Part shown: one piece after another, positions 35,943 through 44,679 of the stretch
Layout of the letters: every line of letters begins with the position of its first letter
Position numbering within the stretch: position 1 is the first letter of the stretch
NCBI GenBank assembly: GCA_963556065.3
Contig: CAUVYH020000005.1
Coordinates: 1 to 64,000, forward strand
Length of the DNA: 64,000 bases
Reading direction: 5' to 3'
Source of the DNA: JBAXTE01 sp963556065
Lineage (GTDB): Bacteria > Bacteroidota > Bacteroidia > Bacteroidales > WCHB1-69
The notes under the pieces: generated by a model
Databases searched by the model: none
What the model was told of the DNA's origin: nothing
The model's input: the letters and a program-made list of their open reading frames with translations, nothing else
Made by a program: the position numbers and the translations under genes

Positions 35943-38900
35943 TTATCTGATTTTGAATGATAGTGTTAGGTTGGGAGTAATTCCCAGATATTTCACATTG
36001 GTTTCCAAAATTGAGCCGTCAACAATGGTAAACTGTTTATACCAGACATTTTCGCGATTATAAACATTGAAGATCGAGAGCCCGATGGAACCGATGTCTC
36101 TCCGTTTCTTATCCCCTTTGTCTCCCAATAGTATTTTGTATGTTACCGACAAATCGCCACGATGGTAATCGGGCAATCTCAGCCCATTTTTAGCGGTAAC
36201 GGTAAAGAAATCCTGAGTAGTGCCATCCAAAAGTGTTACGGTATAGGCTCCCGAAGGCGCTGTGTATGGTCGACCGGTGGCAAAAACCCAAGTAGCTGCA
36301 AAATCCCAACGCTTGTATTGGTACATGGCCACGGCTTTGAATTCATGAGTTACGTCCTGATTTGCGGGATAATACGTGTCGGAATAGACATCGAAGTGAT
36401 TTTCGGCCTGTCCAAATGTATAACTTACCCATCCATTCAGTTTTCCCGATTTCTTTTGAATTAACAGCTCTATACCCTTCGAAAATCCATAGCCGTTAAA
36501 GAAATTTTCATTATAATCTACCCCCATTGGATTGGAATTGATTCGAAGCGAGTATTCTGTCAGGTTACTGAGTTTTTTGTAATATCCTTCCGCACTAATC
36601 AAATAATTGTTGGTTTCGTATGAAAGTCCGGTTACGTAGTGAATGGAAGAGCTCACAGGAACTTTATTGCCATCGGATAACAGCCAAAAATCCTTACTTC
36701 CCGATATAATATCTTCTCGGGTTACTCGGTTGGCAAACTGGTAATACTTTCCATAAGTCCCCTTGAGTGTTAATCGTTTAGTTAGTGACAGGTTTAGGGA
36801 TGCTCGAGGTTCGTAATACACCTGCTTGGTGGCTTCAAAATAGCTGGATCTTATGCCCGGAATAATTTGCAGTTTGTCTTTAAACAGCTTAATTTGGCTT
36901 TGAACATATCCTCCTGCAAGCGTGGCGTTGCTGTTACGGTCGAGCACGGTAGATGTATCGTTTTGTGCATACGTGTATTTAATGTCGAAGTGGGTGGCAA
37001 AGCCGCCGAACTGAAGCTGACAGAAATGGAGTATATCCCACTGATAATCCGATTTTAGGCTGTAATCTTTTAAATTGTTATTTTCGAAAATCCCGGTACT
37101 GGTTGTGGTGGTATCGCCGTTGTCATCCGTTGAACTCCGCTCCTGCGAACGGTTCCTGTCGCTGAAGTAGTTTGAGTAGCTTAAAACGGTGTTGCCAAAT
37201 AACTTATCACTCCATTTTCGAGCCCACTTTAAACTGCCGCTGATGTTTCCGTATTCGGTTAAATCGGTGGAGTTCATATTCATTCCACCACCACCGGCTC
37301 CAAAGGAAGAGGATTCGGTTTCGGAGCTGTTGTCGAGCATGTCGGAGCCATTAAAAAGGCTTAACGAGACAACATCAATGGATGTAGGGCGAAATGTAAA
37401 TTTCCCGTTTAAATCATAGAAATAGGAGGTAACTTTGGTGTCTTGCGACATCTTTCGACCGCCGCCGCCATTTCCTTCAGGAATAGTCATGGTTGTATTG
37501 GTGCTTTTATTAAACTTTTTAAAAATAGTGTTGTATATCAGTCCTTTGTAAGAGCGTCGATAGGCGATTACGGAAGAGAACTTACTACCGATAGGAATCT
37601 CAACAAAAGCGTTTACGCTCAACAGACTTAAATCCATCCCCAGATTAAATTTTTTCTGATTCCCATCTTTTCCTGTGATTTCAGTAACACTCGAAAGTCT
37701 TCCTCCGAATTTCGATTCAAAACCACCCTTGTAAAGCTGAACATCTTTTACAGCGTTTGAATTAAAGGCGCTATAAAACCCGTATAAATGATCTACGTGA
37801 TAAACGGTAAAACCATCATACAACACCAAGTTTTGGTCCGGTGTTCCGCCACGGATATACAATCCCGATGATGACTCGTTAGAAGCACTAACTCCCGGCA
37901 TCAATTGAAATGATCTCATTACGTCTTTTTCACCTAAGCTGGGGAGTTTTGAGATTTCTTTTGGAGTTACTTTTATTAGACTTACATCCGTTTTATTGAC
38001 TAGAACCACATCCTCTTTTTGCCCATATACGGTTACTGCCTCCAAGTTTTGAGCAGAGGATTTCAAGTCTATTTTTAAATTCCTTTTTAGCGTTTGAGGA
38101 GTTAGGTAAAGCTCTAGCCTTTCGTAGCCCACGTATTGAATTACAATAATACTGGTGTCTGAAGGAACTTTTAACAAAGTAAAGTATCCATCAGCATTTG
38201 CAGAAGCGCCAACGGTAGTTCCTTTTACTTGAACGTTTGCAAAAGGTAATGCTTCGCCTGTGGACATATCGCGGACAATTCCCGTTAATGTAAAGTTGTG
38301 CATGGTAGGAGGTCCCCAATAGACTTTTTTTGAGACCTCTTTTTGCGGTTTTCCATCTGTTTCGGTCTTAGTCTCTTCAATATAAAAGGTGCCGGATTCC
38401 GGTTCTTCCACTATCGGTTCTTCATAAACAACAGTTTCTTTAAATTCTTCCGAAATCGGAGTGACCACTGTATCAGTATGCACTTCGGTTAAGTGAATGG
38501 TTTTAAAAACGGCATTAATTCCGTAAGCATTAATGTCTTCTCTAGTAATACCCGGATCGCAAACGGTTAAGAATAAATTGGTGTTTCCATATTTGTAAGT
38601 GTGTGTCAGCAAGCTTGCTAACGGCTCAATACAATTCAGTTTGCTTTTTGTATTCATCCCCTTGTTGGGAATATATACAAACATGTAGTTGCCAAATTGT
38701 GGAAGGTCTTTCAAGCTGTCGCTTTTGTAGAGATCCGCCAGTGGTTGACCTGTCTTTCCCAGAACAAAGATAAATGGACGTTTTACTGTCAGGTAATCAT
38801 TGCTTTGCGAAAAACAGAGATACTGAAAGTAGCAGGGGTTACCCGGGGCGTTAAAAATGTATTCCCGCTCTTGTGCCCGAAGCGAATGGATTGTTGCAAC

Positions 38901-38969
38901 GGTTATAAATAAAACGACAAAGTATCGTAGTATTGACATTTTTGCATGTAAAAAACGAAGGTTTTTCAT
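35943..38969 (-). CDS. TonB-dependent receptor with carboxypeptidase-like domain and an extra N-terminal domain
   Basis: 1008 residues. Signal peptide (about 1-32), an N-terminal domain of about 150 residues (RPFIFVLGKTGQPLADLYKS, FVYIPNKGMNTKSKLNCIEP, FLTVCDPGITREDINAYGIN), an acidic linker rich in Glu and Thr (about 165-215), CarboxypepD_reg (LTGIVRDMSTGEALPFANVQ), plug (KEISKLPSLGEKDVMRSFQLMPG, SSGLYIRGGTPDQNLVLYDG) and a 22-strand barrel ending in Arg after LTLSFKI. It imports a large substrate through the outer membrane with TonB energy. The partner is DUF4249, not SusD, so a glycan-utilisation role is not implied. The first domain is uncommon among SusC-like proteins. Confidence 0.92.
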   Translation of the reverse strand: MKNLRFLHAKMSILRYFVVLFITVATIHSLRAQEREYIFNAPGNPCYFQYLCFSQSNDYLTVKRPFIFVLGKTGQPLADLYKSDSLKDLPQFGNYMFVYIPNKGMNTKSKLNCIEPLASLLTHTYKYGNTNLFLTVCDPGITREDINAYGINAVFKTIHLTEVHTDTVVTPISEEFKETVVYEEPIVEEPESGTFYIEETKTETDGKPQKEVSKKVYWGPPTMHNFTLTGIVRDMSTGEALPFANVQVKGTTVGASANADGYFTLLKVPSDTSIIVIQYVGYERLELYLTPQTLKRNLKIDLKSSAQNLEAVTVYGQKEDVVLVNKTDVSLIKVTPKEISKLPSLGEKDVMRSFQLMPGVSASNESSSGLYIRGGTPDQNLVLYDGFTVYHVDHLYGFYSAFNSNAVKDVQLYKGGFESKFGGRLSSVTEITGKDGNQKKFNLGMDLSLLSVNAFVEIPIGSKFSSVIAYRRSYKGLIYNTIFKKFNKSTNTTMTIPEGNGGGGRKMSQDTKVTSYFYDLNGKFTFRPTSIDVVSLSLFNGSDMLDNSSETESSSFGAGGGGMNMNSTDLTEYGNISGSLKWARKWSDKLFGNTVLSYSNYFSDRNRSQERSSTDDNGDTTTTSTGIFENNNLKDYSLKSDYQWDILHFCQLQFGGFATHFDIKYTYAQNDTSTVLDRNSNATLAGGYVQSQIKLFKDKLQIIPGIRSSYFEATKQVYYEPRASLNLSLTKRLTLKGTYGKYYQFANRVTREDIISGSKDFWLLSDGNKVPVSSSIHYVTGLSYETNNYLISAEGYYKKLSNLTEYSLRINSNPMGVDYNENFFNGYGFSKGIELLIQKKSGKLNGWVSYTFGQAENHFDVYSDTYYPANQDVTHEFKAVAMYQYKRWDFAATWVFATGRPYTAPSGAYTVTLLDGTTQDFFTVTAKNGLRLPDYHRGDLSVTYKILLGDKGDKKRRDIGSIGLSIFNVYNRENVWYKQFTIVDGSILETNVKYLGITPNLTLSFKIR

Positions 38970-39176
38970 GTATTTTATATTGAAAGATGAATAGGTAATG
39001 ATTTTGAATGATTTGAATTTTTTGAGTTGAATCTATTTTTCAAGCAATTATCAACTCGTGAAATATAATAATATCTATAAACTTAAAAACAAAAATTATA
39101 GATTTGTTGCATCGGCAATTATTTGGTTTCAAAATCGGAGACAATATTATTAATAACAATCCATTTTTTCAACGAG

Positions 39177-39207
39177 AATAGAAGAATAGCCGGTTTTTAT
39201 GGATGAA
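39177..39207 (-). promoter_or_regulatory. Candidate LytTR-type element upstream of the TonB receptor
   Basis: Minus strand: TTCATCCAT (39199-39207), 15 bp, TTCTATT (39177-39183), the same spacing as at 26.97 and 29.8 kb. The expected third element 21 bp upstream is poor (TTGAAAGTC). It lies about 210 bp from the receptor start. Confidence 0.35.
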
Positions 39208-39265
39208 GAGGCAATTTTTGACTTTCAAGAAATTGCAAGTTCAGAAATTGAAACTCATTAACTTC

Positions 39266-39409
39266 TTTTGTTGATAGGTTTATTAGTTTATAGGGAGACC
39301 CGAAATCAGCAAAAAGGGAAAAGTTAAAAGTAGAAAGTAAAATATGAATTGGACAAATGTCGCTTTGCGCCATTCTCAATTTGCGTTAGTCTCGCTTCGC
39401 GATCAACTT
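39266..39409 (+). repeat. Dispersed intergenic repeat, copy B
   Basis: Second copy of the repeat at 34854-34987, same orientation, on the other side of the TonB/DUF4249 pair. It ends with an extra CTCGCTTCGCGA-containing stretch. Confidence 0.75.
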
Positions 39410-39491
39410 ATCAATTCCGAAAAAACAGAAATCTACGATTCCATTTTTTTCGAGGATCCATCAACAGATCAACCGATAAACAAAAAATTCC

Positions 39492-39499
39492 TAACTTTG
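39492..39499 (+). promoter_or_regulatory. -7 promoter element of the MTH1187-family gene
   Basis: TAACTTTG, 12 bp upstream of the ATG at 39512; a match to TAnnTTTG. Confidence 0.4.
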
Positions 39500-39511
39500 T
39501 AAAAAAAGATC

Positions 39512-39823
39512 ATGTCAGTACTTGTAAATTTCGCCATGTTTCCGACCGATAAAGGAACCAGTGTCAGTCCTTATGTGAGTAGAATTATTAAAATGATGGA
39601 GGGAAGCGGTATTTCATATCAACTTACATCGATGGGAACCGTTTTTGAAACCGAAACCATGACTGAAGCGTTGCAAGTTCTCGGTAAAGCTTACCAGCAA
39701 CTCCAGCCCGACTGCTCCCGTGTTTACTCGACAGTAACTTTTGATATTCAGGACAAAAAATCAAACAGGATGAAATCGAAAATCCAGTCGATCGAAAATA
39801 AAATCGGGAATGTAAAAAAGTGA
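39512..39823 (+). CDS. MTH1187 family thiamine-binding-like protein
   Basis: 103 residues of the DUF77/MTH1187 fold: SVLVNFAMFPTDKGTSVSPYV, YQLTSMGTVFETETM and SRVYSTVTFDIQ. Members form tetramers and some bind thiamine or a related small molecule in the cytosol. Its stop TGA shares a base with the ATG of the next gene, a sign of translational coupling with an unrelated membrane protein. Confidence 0.86.
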   Translation: MSVLVNFAMFPTDKGTSVSPYVSRIIKMMEGSGISYQLTSMGTVFETETMTEALQVLGKAYQQLQPDCSRVYSTVTFDIQDKKSNRMKSKIQSIENKIGNVKK

Positions 39824-41631
39824 TGCCAATGAATTTTAAATACAAAATAAAACCTTCATTTACGACCATTACAATCATTGGATTAATGGTACTTTTTTTA
39901 TGTTCGGACTATCATTTTAAATGGAAAGAAGAAAAGTGGAAATCAACGGTTTTCTCAGATGCAGCACAGTATTACAGATACTTGCCAACAGTTTTAATAG
40001 ATCATAAAATCGATACAAAAGAAGAAAACCCAACGGCCATAAAATACTATATCGGGACTTCGCTTTTTTATCTTCCATTCTTTTATTGTGCCTACGCTAT
40101 CAGTGCGATATCTCACTTGCCGATTGACGGGTATTCATTGTTTTTTATGATATTTGTGTCGATAGGAACACTGTTCTATCTGCTTTTGGGGTTCTTCTAT
40201 TTTGCAAAATTCTTGAAATTTTACAAAATCAAACCGTGGGTTAGCAGTTTAATGTTATTGGCTATGTCGATGAGTACAATTGCATATTATACGGTGCTAT
40301 CACCCGGTTGGAGTCATATTGTGGGGTTCTTTCTTGTGTGTTTGCTTTTGTATCATGTTAAAAAGCTGTATCACAATTATAATAAAATCAGTATTTTTGT
40401 CATCATTGTTTCCTTGTCATTTCTCTTTTTTGTTCGTCCTTCTGTAGCACTGATAGTTGTTTTGTTCCCATTTCTGGCAGATAATTTCCAATCCTTTCGT
40501 GACACATTAGCGAGAGCCCTGAAAGAATGGAAAACGATTTTTATCTCATTATTGGTTGCATTGATTCCGGCTATTTGTCAGTTGCTTCTATATAAGGCGA
40601 GCACAGGAGAGTATTTAGTATGGTCCTATAAATCAGAAGGATTTGATTTTGTTAGTCCGCATATTTTCAATGAACTGTTTAGCTATTCTAAAGGATTGCT
40701 GTTTTATTCTCCCATTTGTTTTTTATCTCTTTTTGGATTGATAAGGTTATACCAATTAAATAAATATCAGTTTTTTGGTACTGTTTTATACCTGATTATC
40801 AATGTTTATGTAATTTCATCATGGTGGTGTTGGAATTACGGAGCTACATTCGGAACCAGAGCTTTTATTGAAATGTTTCCTGTCTTTTTCTTTTTGATTG
40901 CCTTGTTGCTATCGTTTAAAAGTAATGCAATTAAAGCATTATCAGTTTCTCTAATTCTTTTATTTTCGTCGTATAGTATTTTTCAAATATATCAGAACGA
41001 AAACAAAATACTTGATAATGATTTTAGAACAGATGCAAAAGGCTATTGGAGCATATTTCTAAAGACGGAAGGATATAGCGGTAAAGATTACAAATATCCT
41101 GTAGATGAGCGAAAAGAGAACATAATAAAACATCTGGTGTTTTTTAACGATGTTGAAAAAGTAGATTCCTCTTGGATTAACAACAATACCCGAACTGCTG
41201 AAAAAGCTCATTCCGGTGTGTTTTCCAGCAAGGTGAAAAAGGATACACCATACAGTATCGGTGTTTTTAAGAAGATTGAAGACATTCCTTATTCCCGCAA
41301 TGTGTTAATCAGGGTTTCGGGTTGGTTTAATATTGCTAAAAAGGGTAGTCATGCATTCATGGCGCTAAGTTTTTCTAATAATGGTTCAAGTTTCTGTTTC
41401 AATTCTTTTGATTTGGATTTATATATGAACAATTATGGGGTTTGGGAATACAAAACATTTGAGTTATATATGCCCAAATTTACAGTTAAGGAAGAAAATA
41501 AAGTCGGAAACCAGTTCGAAACATATCTGTTTAATAACTCAGATGTTGATTGTTATATTGATGATTTAAAATTAGAATTTATACAGTTTAAAAATATGGA
41601 GCGGGTGCTTGATAATTCATGGGACATATAG
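39823..41631 (+). CDS. GT-C-like polytopic membrane protein
   Basis: About 602 residues starting at the ATG 39823, which overlaps the previous stop. About ten to twelve transmembrane helices (residues 12-390) with SDAAQYYRYLPTVLID in the first periplasmic loop (Asp near the catalytic position of GT-C enzymes) and SSWWCWNYGATFGTRAFIEMFP, a motif seen in Bacteroidota GT39-like proteins. The last 170 residues form a soluble beta-rich domain (VLIRVSGWFNIAK...CYIDDLKLEFIQ) like a carbohydrate-binding jelly roll. Likely transfers a sugar from a lipid carrier, but acceptor and donor cannot be told. Confidence 0.6.
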   Translation: MPMNFKYKIKPSFTTITIIGLMVLFLCSDYHFKWKEEKWKSTVFSDAAQYYRYLPTVLIDHKIDTKEENPTAIKYYIGTSLFYLPFFYCAYAISAISHLPIDGYSLFFMIFVSIGTLFYLLLGFFYFAKFLKFYKIKPWVSSLMLLAMSMSTIAYYTVLSPGWSHIVGFFLVCLLLYHVKKLYHNYNKISIFVIIVSLSFLFFVRPSVALIVVLFPFLADNFQSFRDTLARALKEWKTIFISLLVALIPAICQLLLYKASTGEYLVWSYKSEGFDFVSPHIFNELFSYSKGLLFYSPICFLSLFGLIRLYQLNKYQFFGTVLYLIINVYVISSWWCWNYGATFGTRAFIEMFPVFFFLIALLLSFKSNAIKALSVSLILLFSSYSIFQIYQNENKILDNDFRTDAKGYWSIFLKTEGYSGKDYKYPVDERKENIIKHLVFFNDVEKVDSSWINNNTRTAEKAHSGVFSSKVKKDTPYSIGVFKKIEDIPYSRNVLIRVSGWFNIAKKGSHAFMALSFSNNGSSFCFNSFDLDLYMNNYGVWEYKTFELYMPKFTVKEENKVGNQFETYLFNNSDVDCYIDDLKLEFIQFKNMERVLDNSWDI

Positions 41632-41799
41632 AGATGCCTTTATGAATATCTTTCTAAATCCACAAATGGCTAAAACTTTGATAGAGAAAATAGCTTTAGT
41701 GTTTATCTTGAAAACTCCAGTATTCATTTTCGTTAATGCCCGACATCAGCAGTCCAAATTAAATTTTCATTAATACTCGCTATACTCCAAAACAAACAT

Positions 41800-41807
41800 T
41801 ATCTTTG
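41800..41807 (+). promoter_or_regulatory. -7 promoter element of rnr
   Basis: TATCTTTG, about 80 bp before the rnr start at 41888; exact match to TAnnTTTG. Confidence 0.4.
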
Positions 41808-41887
41808 TATGTTAATTATTAGAACATAAAGCCGTGGATGTATTAATATTCATCATAATTCGCGGTAATTCTCAAAATGTAAATAAA

Positions 41888-44053
41888 ATGAAAAAGACAA
41901 AAACCCCAAAGAATCAGGAATCCTCTCCTTTTATGGAGAAAGAAATTAATGGAATTTTCACCGTAAACCCAAACAGGTCTCTCAACTATAAGCAAGTTGC
42001 CGCTTTTTTAAATGTTACCGATCGAAATGAGCGTATCGCTATTGGCAAGCAACTTTCGGCTCTTGCCAATCAGGGTGCTTTACTCGAGCTAAACAAAGGT
42101 AAATATCGCCTTAATCCGATTGTCGGTGGAGTCGATACCAAAAATTATCTCACCGGTATAGTGGATATGAAACAAACCGGTAAAGCTTATGTAATTGTTG
42201 AAGATCCGAACATCGAAGATATTTTTATCAATTCCGGCAATACCGGGCATTCTCTTAATGGCGATTTGGTTAGGGTTCATCTGTTTCCGAAACGGAAAAA
42301 CAAAAAACTGGAAGGCGAAATTGTTGAAGTGATTAAACGGGCTAAAAAGCAGTTTGTGGGAACCATTATCAAAGAGCATAGGATGTCGTTTTTTATGCCC
42401 GATAATATCTCGATGCCTGTTGAAATCATGATTGAAGAGAAAGACCTGAACGGAGCAAAAGATGGAGACAAAGTAGTCGTGGCGATTTCCGATTGGCCTA
42501 AGCACTCGCGGAATCCATTTGGTGAAGTCATCCACACATTGGGTCGGCCGGGGCAAAACGATGTGGAAATGAATTCTATTTTGGCTGAATTTGAATTTCC
42601 ATTGTGCTTTCCGAAAGATGTGGAAGAAGAAGCAGAGCGGATTCCGGAAAAAATACCGGAAAAAGAGATTAAAAAACGTAGAGATTTCCGTAATGTGCTA
42701 ACCATTACGATTGATCCTTATGATGCTAAGGATTTTGACGATGCCCTTTCGATCCAAAAACTCGAGAATGGAAATTGGGAAATCGGTGTGCACATTGCCG
42801 ATGTTTCCTATTACGTGAAACCGGAATCTAAACTTGAAGAAGAAGCTTATCTTCGCGCAACGTCTATCTATCTGGTAGATCGGACGATTCCAATGTTGCC
42901 CGAAAAACTTTCGAACAAAGTCTGTTCGCTGCGACCCGACGAAGACAAACTTTGTTTTTCTGCTGTATTTGAATTGGATGATAACGCTAAAGTTCGCCAC
43001 GAATGGTTTGGAAAAACCGTCATACGCTCTAATAGGCGGTTTAACTATGATGAAGTGCAGGAAATTATAGAAAAACAGAAAGGAGAGTTGTGTGACGAAA
43101 TACTCACCCTCGATCGTTTGGCCAAAAAAATGAGGTACGAACGATTCTCTAAAGGGGCTATCAACTTCGAGTCGAGGGAAGTTAAATTCCGACTCGACGA
43201 AAATGCAAAACCCATCAGCGTTTATGTAAAGGAGATGAAAGACTCCAATAGGCTAATCGAAGATTTTATGCTGCTTGCCAATCGTAAAGTAGCTGAATTT
43301 GTAGGGAATCCAAAAAATAAAAATCAAGAACGAACCTTTGTTTACCGGGTGCACGATGAGCCGAACAGCGAAAAGTTGACCACCTTTTCAACCTTCTTAA
43401 AAAAGCTTGGTTACCAGTTACGCACCGGTTCCCGAAAGAGCTTGGCAGAATCGTACAACACCCTTTTTGAGGATATCAAGGGGAAAGGCGAACAGCAGAT
43501 GATTGAAACTATTGCCATTCGTACCATGATGAAGGCCTATTACACTTCCGAAAACATTGGTCACTATGGGCTTGGATTCCGATATTACACACATTTTACT
43601 TCTCCCATTCGGCGTTATCCGGATGTGATGGTACACCGTTTGCTCGAAATGTATCTCGATGGAGCCACATCGCAGGATAAAGAAACCATCGAGGAAAAGT
43701 GCAAGCACTCTTCGCAAATGGAGATTAAAGCCGCAGAGGCGGAACGCGCATCGGTGAAATACAAACAGGCCGAATTCCTGCTCGACAAAGTAGGAGAGGA
43801 GTTCTGGGGCTTGATTTCCGGGGTTTCCAAATGGGGGCTGTTCGTGATGCTCGAAGAGAGCCACTGTGAAGGGTTGGTGGCCAATCATCGAATGAACGAC
43901 GATTTCTACACCCTCGATAACGACAACTACCAGTTGATCGGAACTCGATACAAAAAAGTGTATCGACTCGGTGATCGTGTAAGGGTAAAAGTGGTAAAGG
44001 TGGATTTAGCCAAAAAATTGCTCGATTACGAGTTGGTGGAAGAATTGAATTAA
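41888..44053 (+). CDS. rnr: Ribonuclease R
   Basis: 721 residues from the ATG at 41888 (MKKTKTPKNQESS); the frame is open farther up to 41834 but the extra residues look unlike the family. Order: winged-helix N-terminus (about 20-80), two cold-shock OB domains (about 85-235), the RNB catalytic domain with TIDPYDAKDFDDALS (metal-binding aspartates) and FTSPIRRYPDVMVHR, and a C-terminal S1 domain (FWGLISGVSKWGLFVMLEES). A 3'-5' exoribonuclease for structured RNA. Length is normal and the frame is intact. Confidence 0.95.
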   Translation: MKKTKTPKNQESSPFMEKEINGIFTVNPNRSLNYKQVAAFLNVTDRNERIAIGKQLSALANQGALLELNKGKYRLNPIVGGVDTKNYLTGIVDMKQTGKAYVIVEDPNIEDIFINSGNTGHSLNGDLVRVHLFPKRKNKKLEGEIVEVIKRAKKQFVGTIIKEHRMSFFMPDNISMPVEIMIEEKDLNGAKDGDKVVVAISDWPKHSRNPFGEVIHTLGRPGQNDVEMNSILAEFEFPLCFPKDVEEEAERIPEKIPEKEIKKRRDFRNVLTITIDPYDAKDFDDALSIQKLENGNWEIGVHIADVSYYVKPESKLEEEAYLRATSIYLVDRTIPMLPEKLSNKVCSLRPDEDKLCFSAVFELDDNAKVRHEWFGKTVIRSNRRFNYDEVQEIIEKQKGELCDEILTLDRLAKKMRYERFSKGAINFESREVKFRLDENAKPISVYVKEMKDSNRLIEDFMLLANRKVAEFVGNPKNKNQERTFVYRVHDEPNSEKLTTFSTFLKKLGYQLRTGSRKSLAESYNTLFEDIKGKGEQQMIETIAIRTMMKAYYTSENIGHYGLGFRYYTHFTSPIRRYPDVMVHRLLEMYLDGATSQDKETIEEKCKHSSQMEIKAAEAERASVKYKQAEFLLDKVGEEFWGLISGVSKWGLFVMLEESHCEGLVANHRMNDDFYTLDNDNYQLIGTRYKKVYRLGDRVRVKVVKVDLAKKLLDYELVEELN

Positions 44054-44121
44054 TGATTTGCTAATGCTGGAGTATATGAAAAGGCTAAAAATTGTATTTT
44101 CCATTACAATTCTTTCAATTT

Positions 44122-44583
44122 TTATTTAGCGATTATAGATTTGACAATCGCATTGCAAGCAACATCAATTGTCTTAAAGACATTTTCGAAATCGAAGGAA
44201 TCTCCGTAATAGGGATCGGGAATGGATTTGTTTGCATTCGGGTGTATGACATCTAATAATAATGCTACTTTTTTCATGTCTTCGGTAGTACGTGCCATTT
44301 GTTTCACATCTTTGTAATTGTTAGCATCCATTACATAAATCCGGTCGAAACGGTCAAAATCTTCAACTTTGAAAAGCCGCTGACGATGCCCGGAAATATC
44401 AACCCCATTAATTTTACATATATCTATTGCCCGCTTATCTGGAGCATCGCCCAGATGATAGCGTTCAAAACCGCACGAATCCACCATTATTGGCAAGTCG
44501 GCATCGAGTGCCCGTGCTCTTAAAATGCCTTCGGCAATGGGAGACCGACAAATGTTGCCCAAGCAAACCATTAAAATCTTCAT
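44122..44583 (-). CDS. Low-molecular-weight protein-tyrosine phosphatase
   Basis: 153 residues from the ATG at 44581-44583. The P-loop CLGNICRS gives Cys7 and Arg13 (CX5R), and the general-acid Asp is in IPDPYYGD near residue 125. A longer frame to 44667 is not supported because family members start right at the P-loop strand. It may act on bacterial tyrosine kinases of capsule or exopolysaccharide assembly, but no such kinase is in the window. Confidence 0.93.
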   Translation of the reverse strand: MKILMVCLGNICRSPIAEGILRARALDADLPIMVDSCGFERYHLGDAPDKRAIDICKINGVDISGHRQRLFKVEDFDRFDRIYVMDANNYKDVKQMARTTEDMKKVALLLDVIHPNANKSIPDPYYGDSFDFENVFKTIDVACNAIVKSIIAK

Positions 44584-44606
44584 AATTGTTGTTGAATTTA
44601 ACGCTG

Positions 44607-44614
44607 CAAAGTTA
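44607..44614 (-). promoter_or_regulatory. -7 promoter element of the phosphatase gene
   Basis: TAACTTTG on the minus strand, 23 bp before the start; divergent to the SDR promoter. Confidence 0.45.
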
Positions 44615-44624
44615 CAAAAATGTT

Positions 44625-44632
44625 TACATTTG
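44625..44632 (+). promoter_or_regulatory. -7 promoter element of the SDR gene
   Basis: TACATTTG, 47 bp before the SDR start. The two divergent -7 elements are separated by only 10 bp. Confidence 0.45.
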
Positions 44633-44679
44633 CAATTGACATCAGCCGTTAAACCGTAAAGAAACAAAACTTATATAAT

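Larger units (their letters stand above)
38970..39511. other. Intergenic region between the TonB receptor and the thiamine-binding-like gene
   Basis: About 540 bp between divergent genes. It holds an operator-like element (39177-39207), dispersed repeat copy B (39266-39409) and the promoter element of the rightward gene (39492-39499). No convincing gene lies in it. Confidence 0.6.

Noticed and set aside
43418..43888. 156-codon minus-strand open frame in rnr
   Set aside because: Shadow of the RNase R frame, which has all catalytic motifs.
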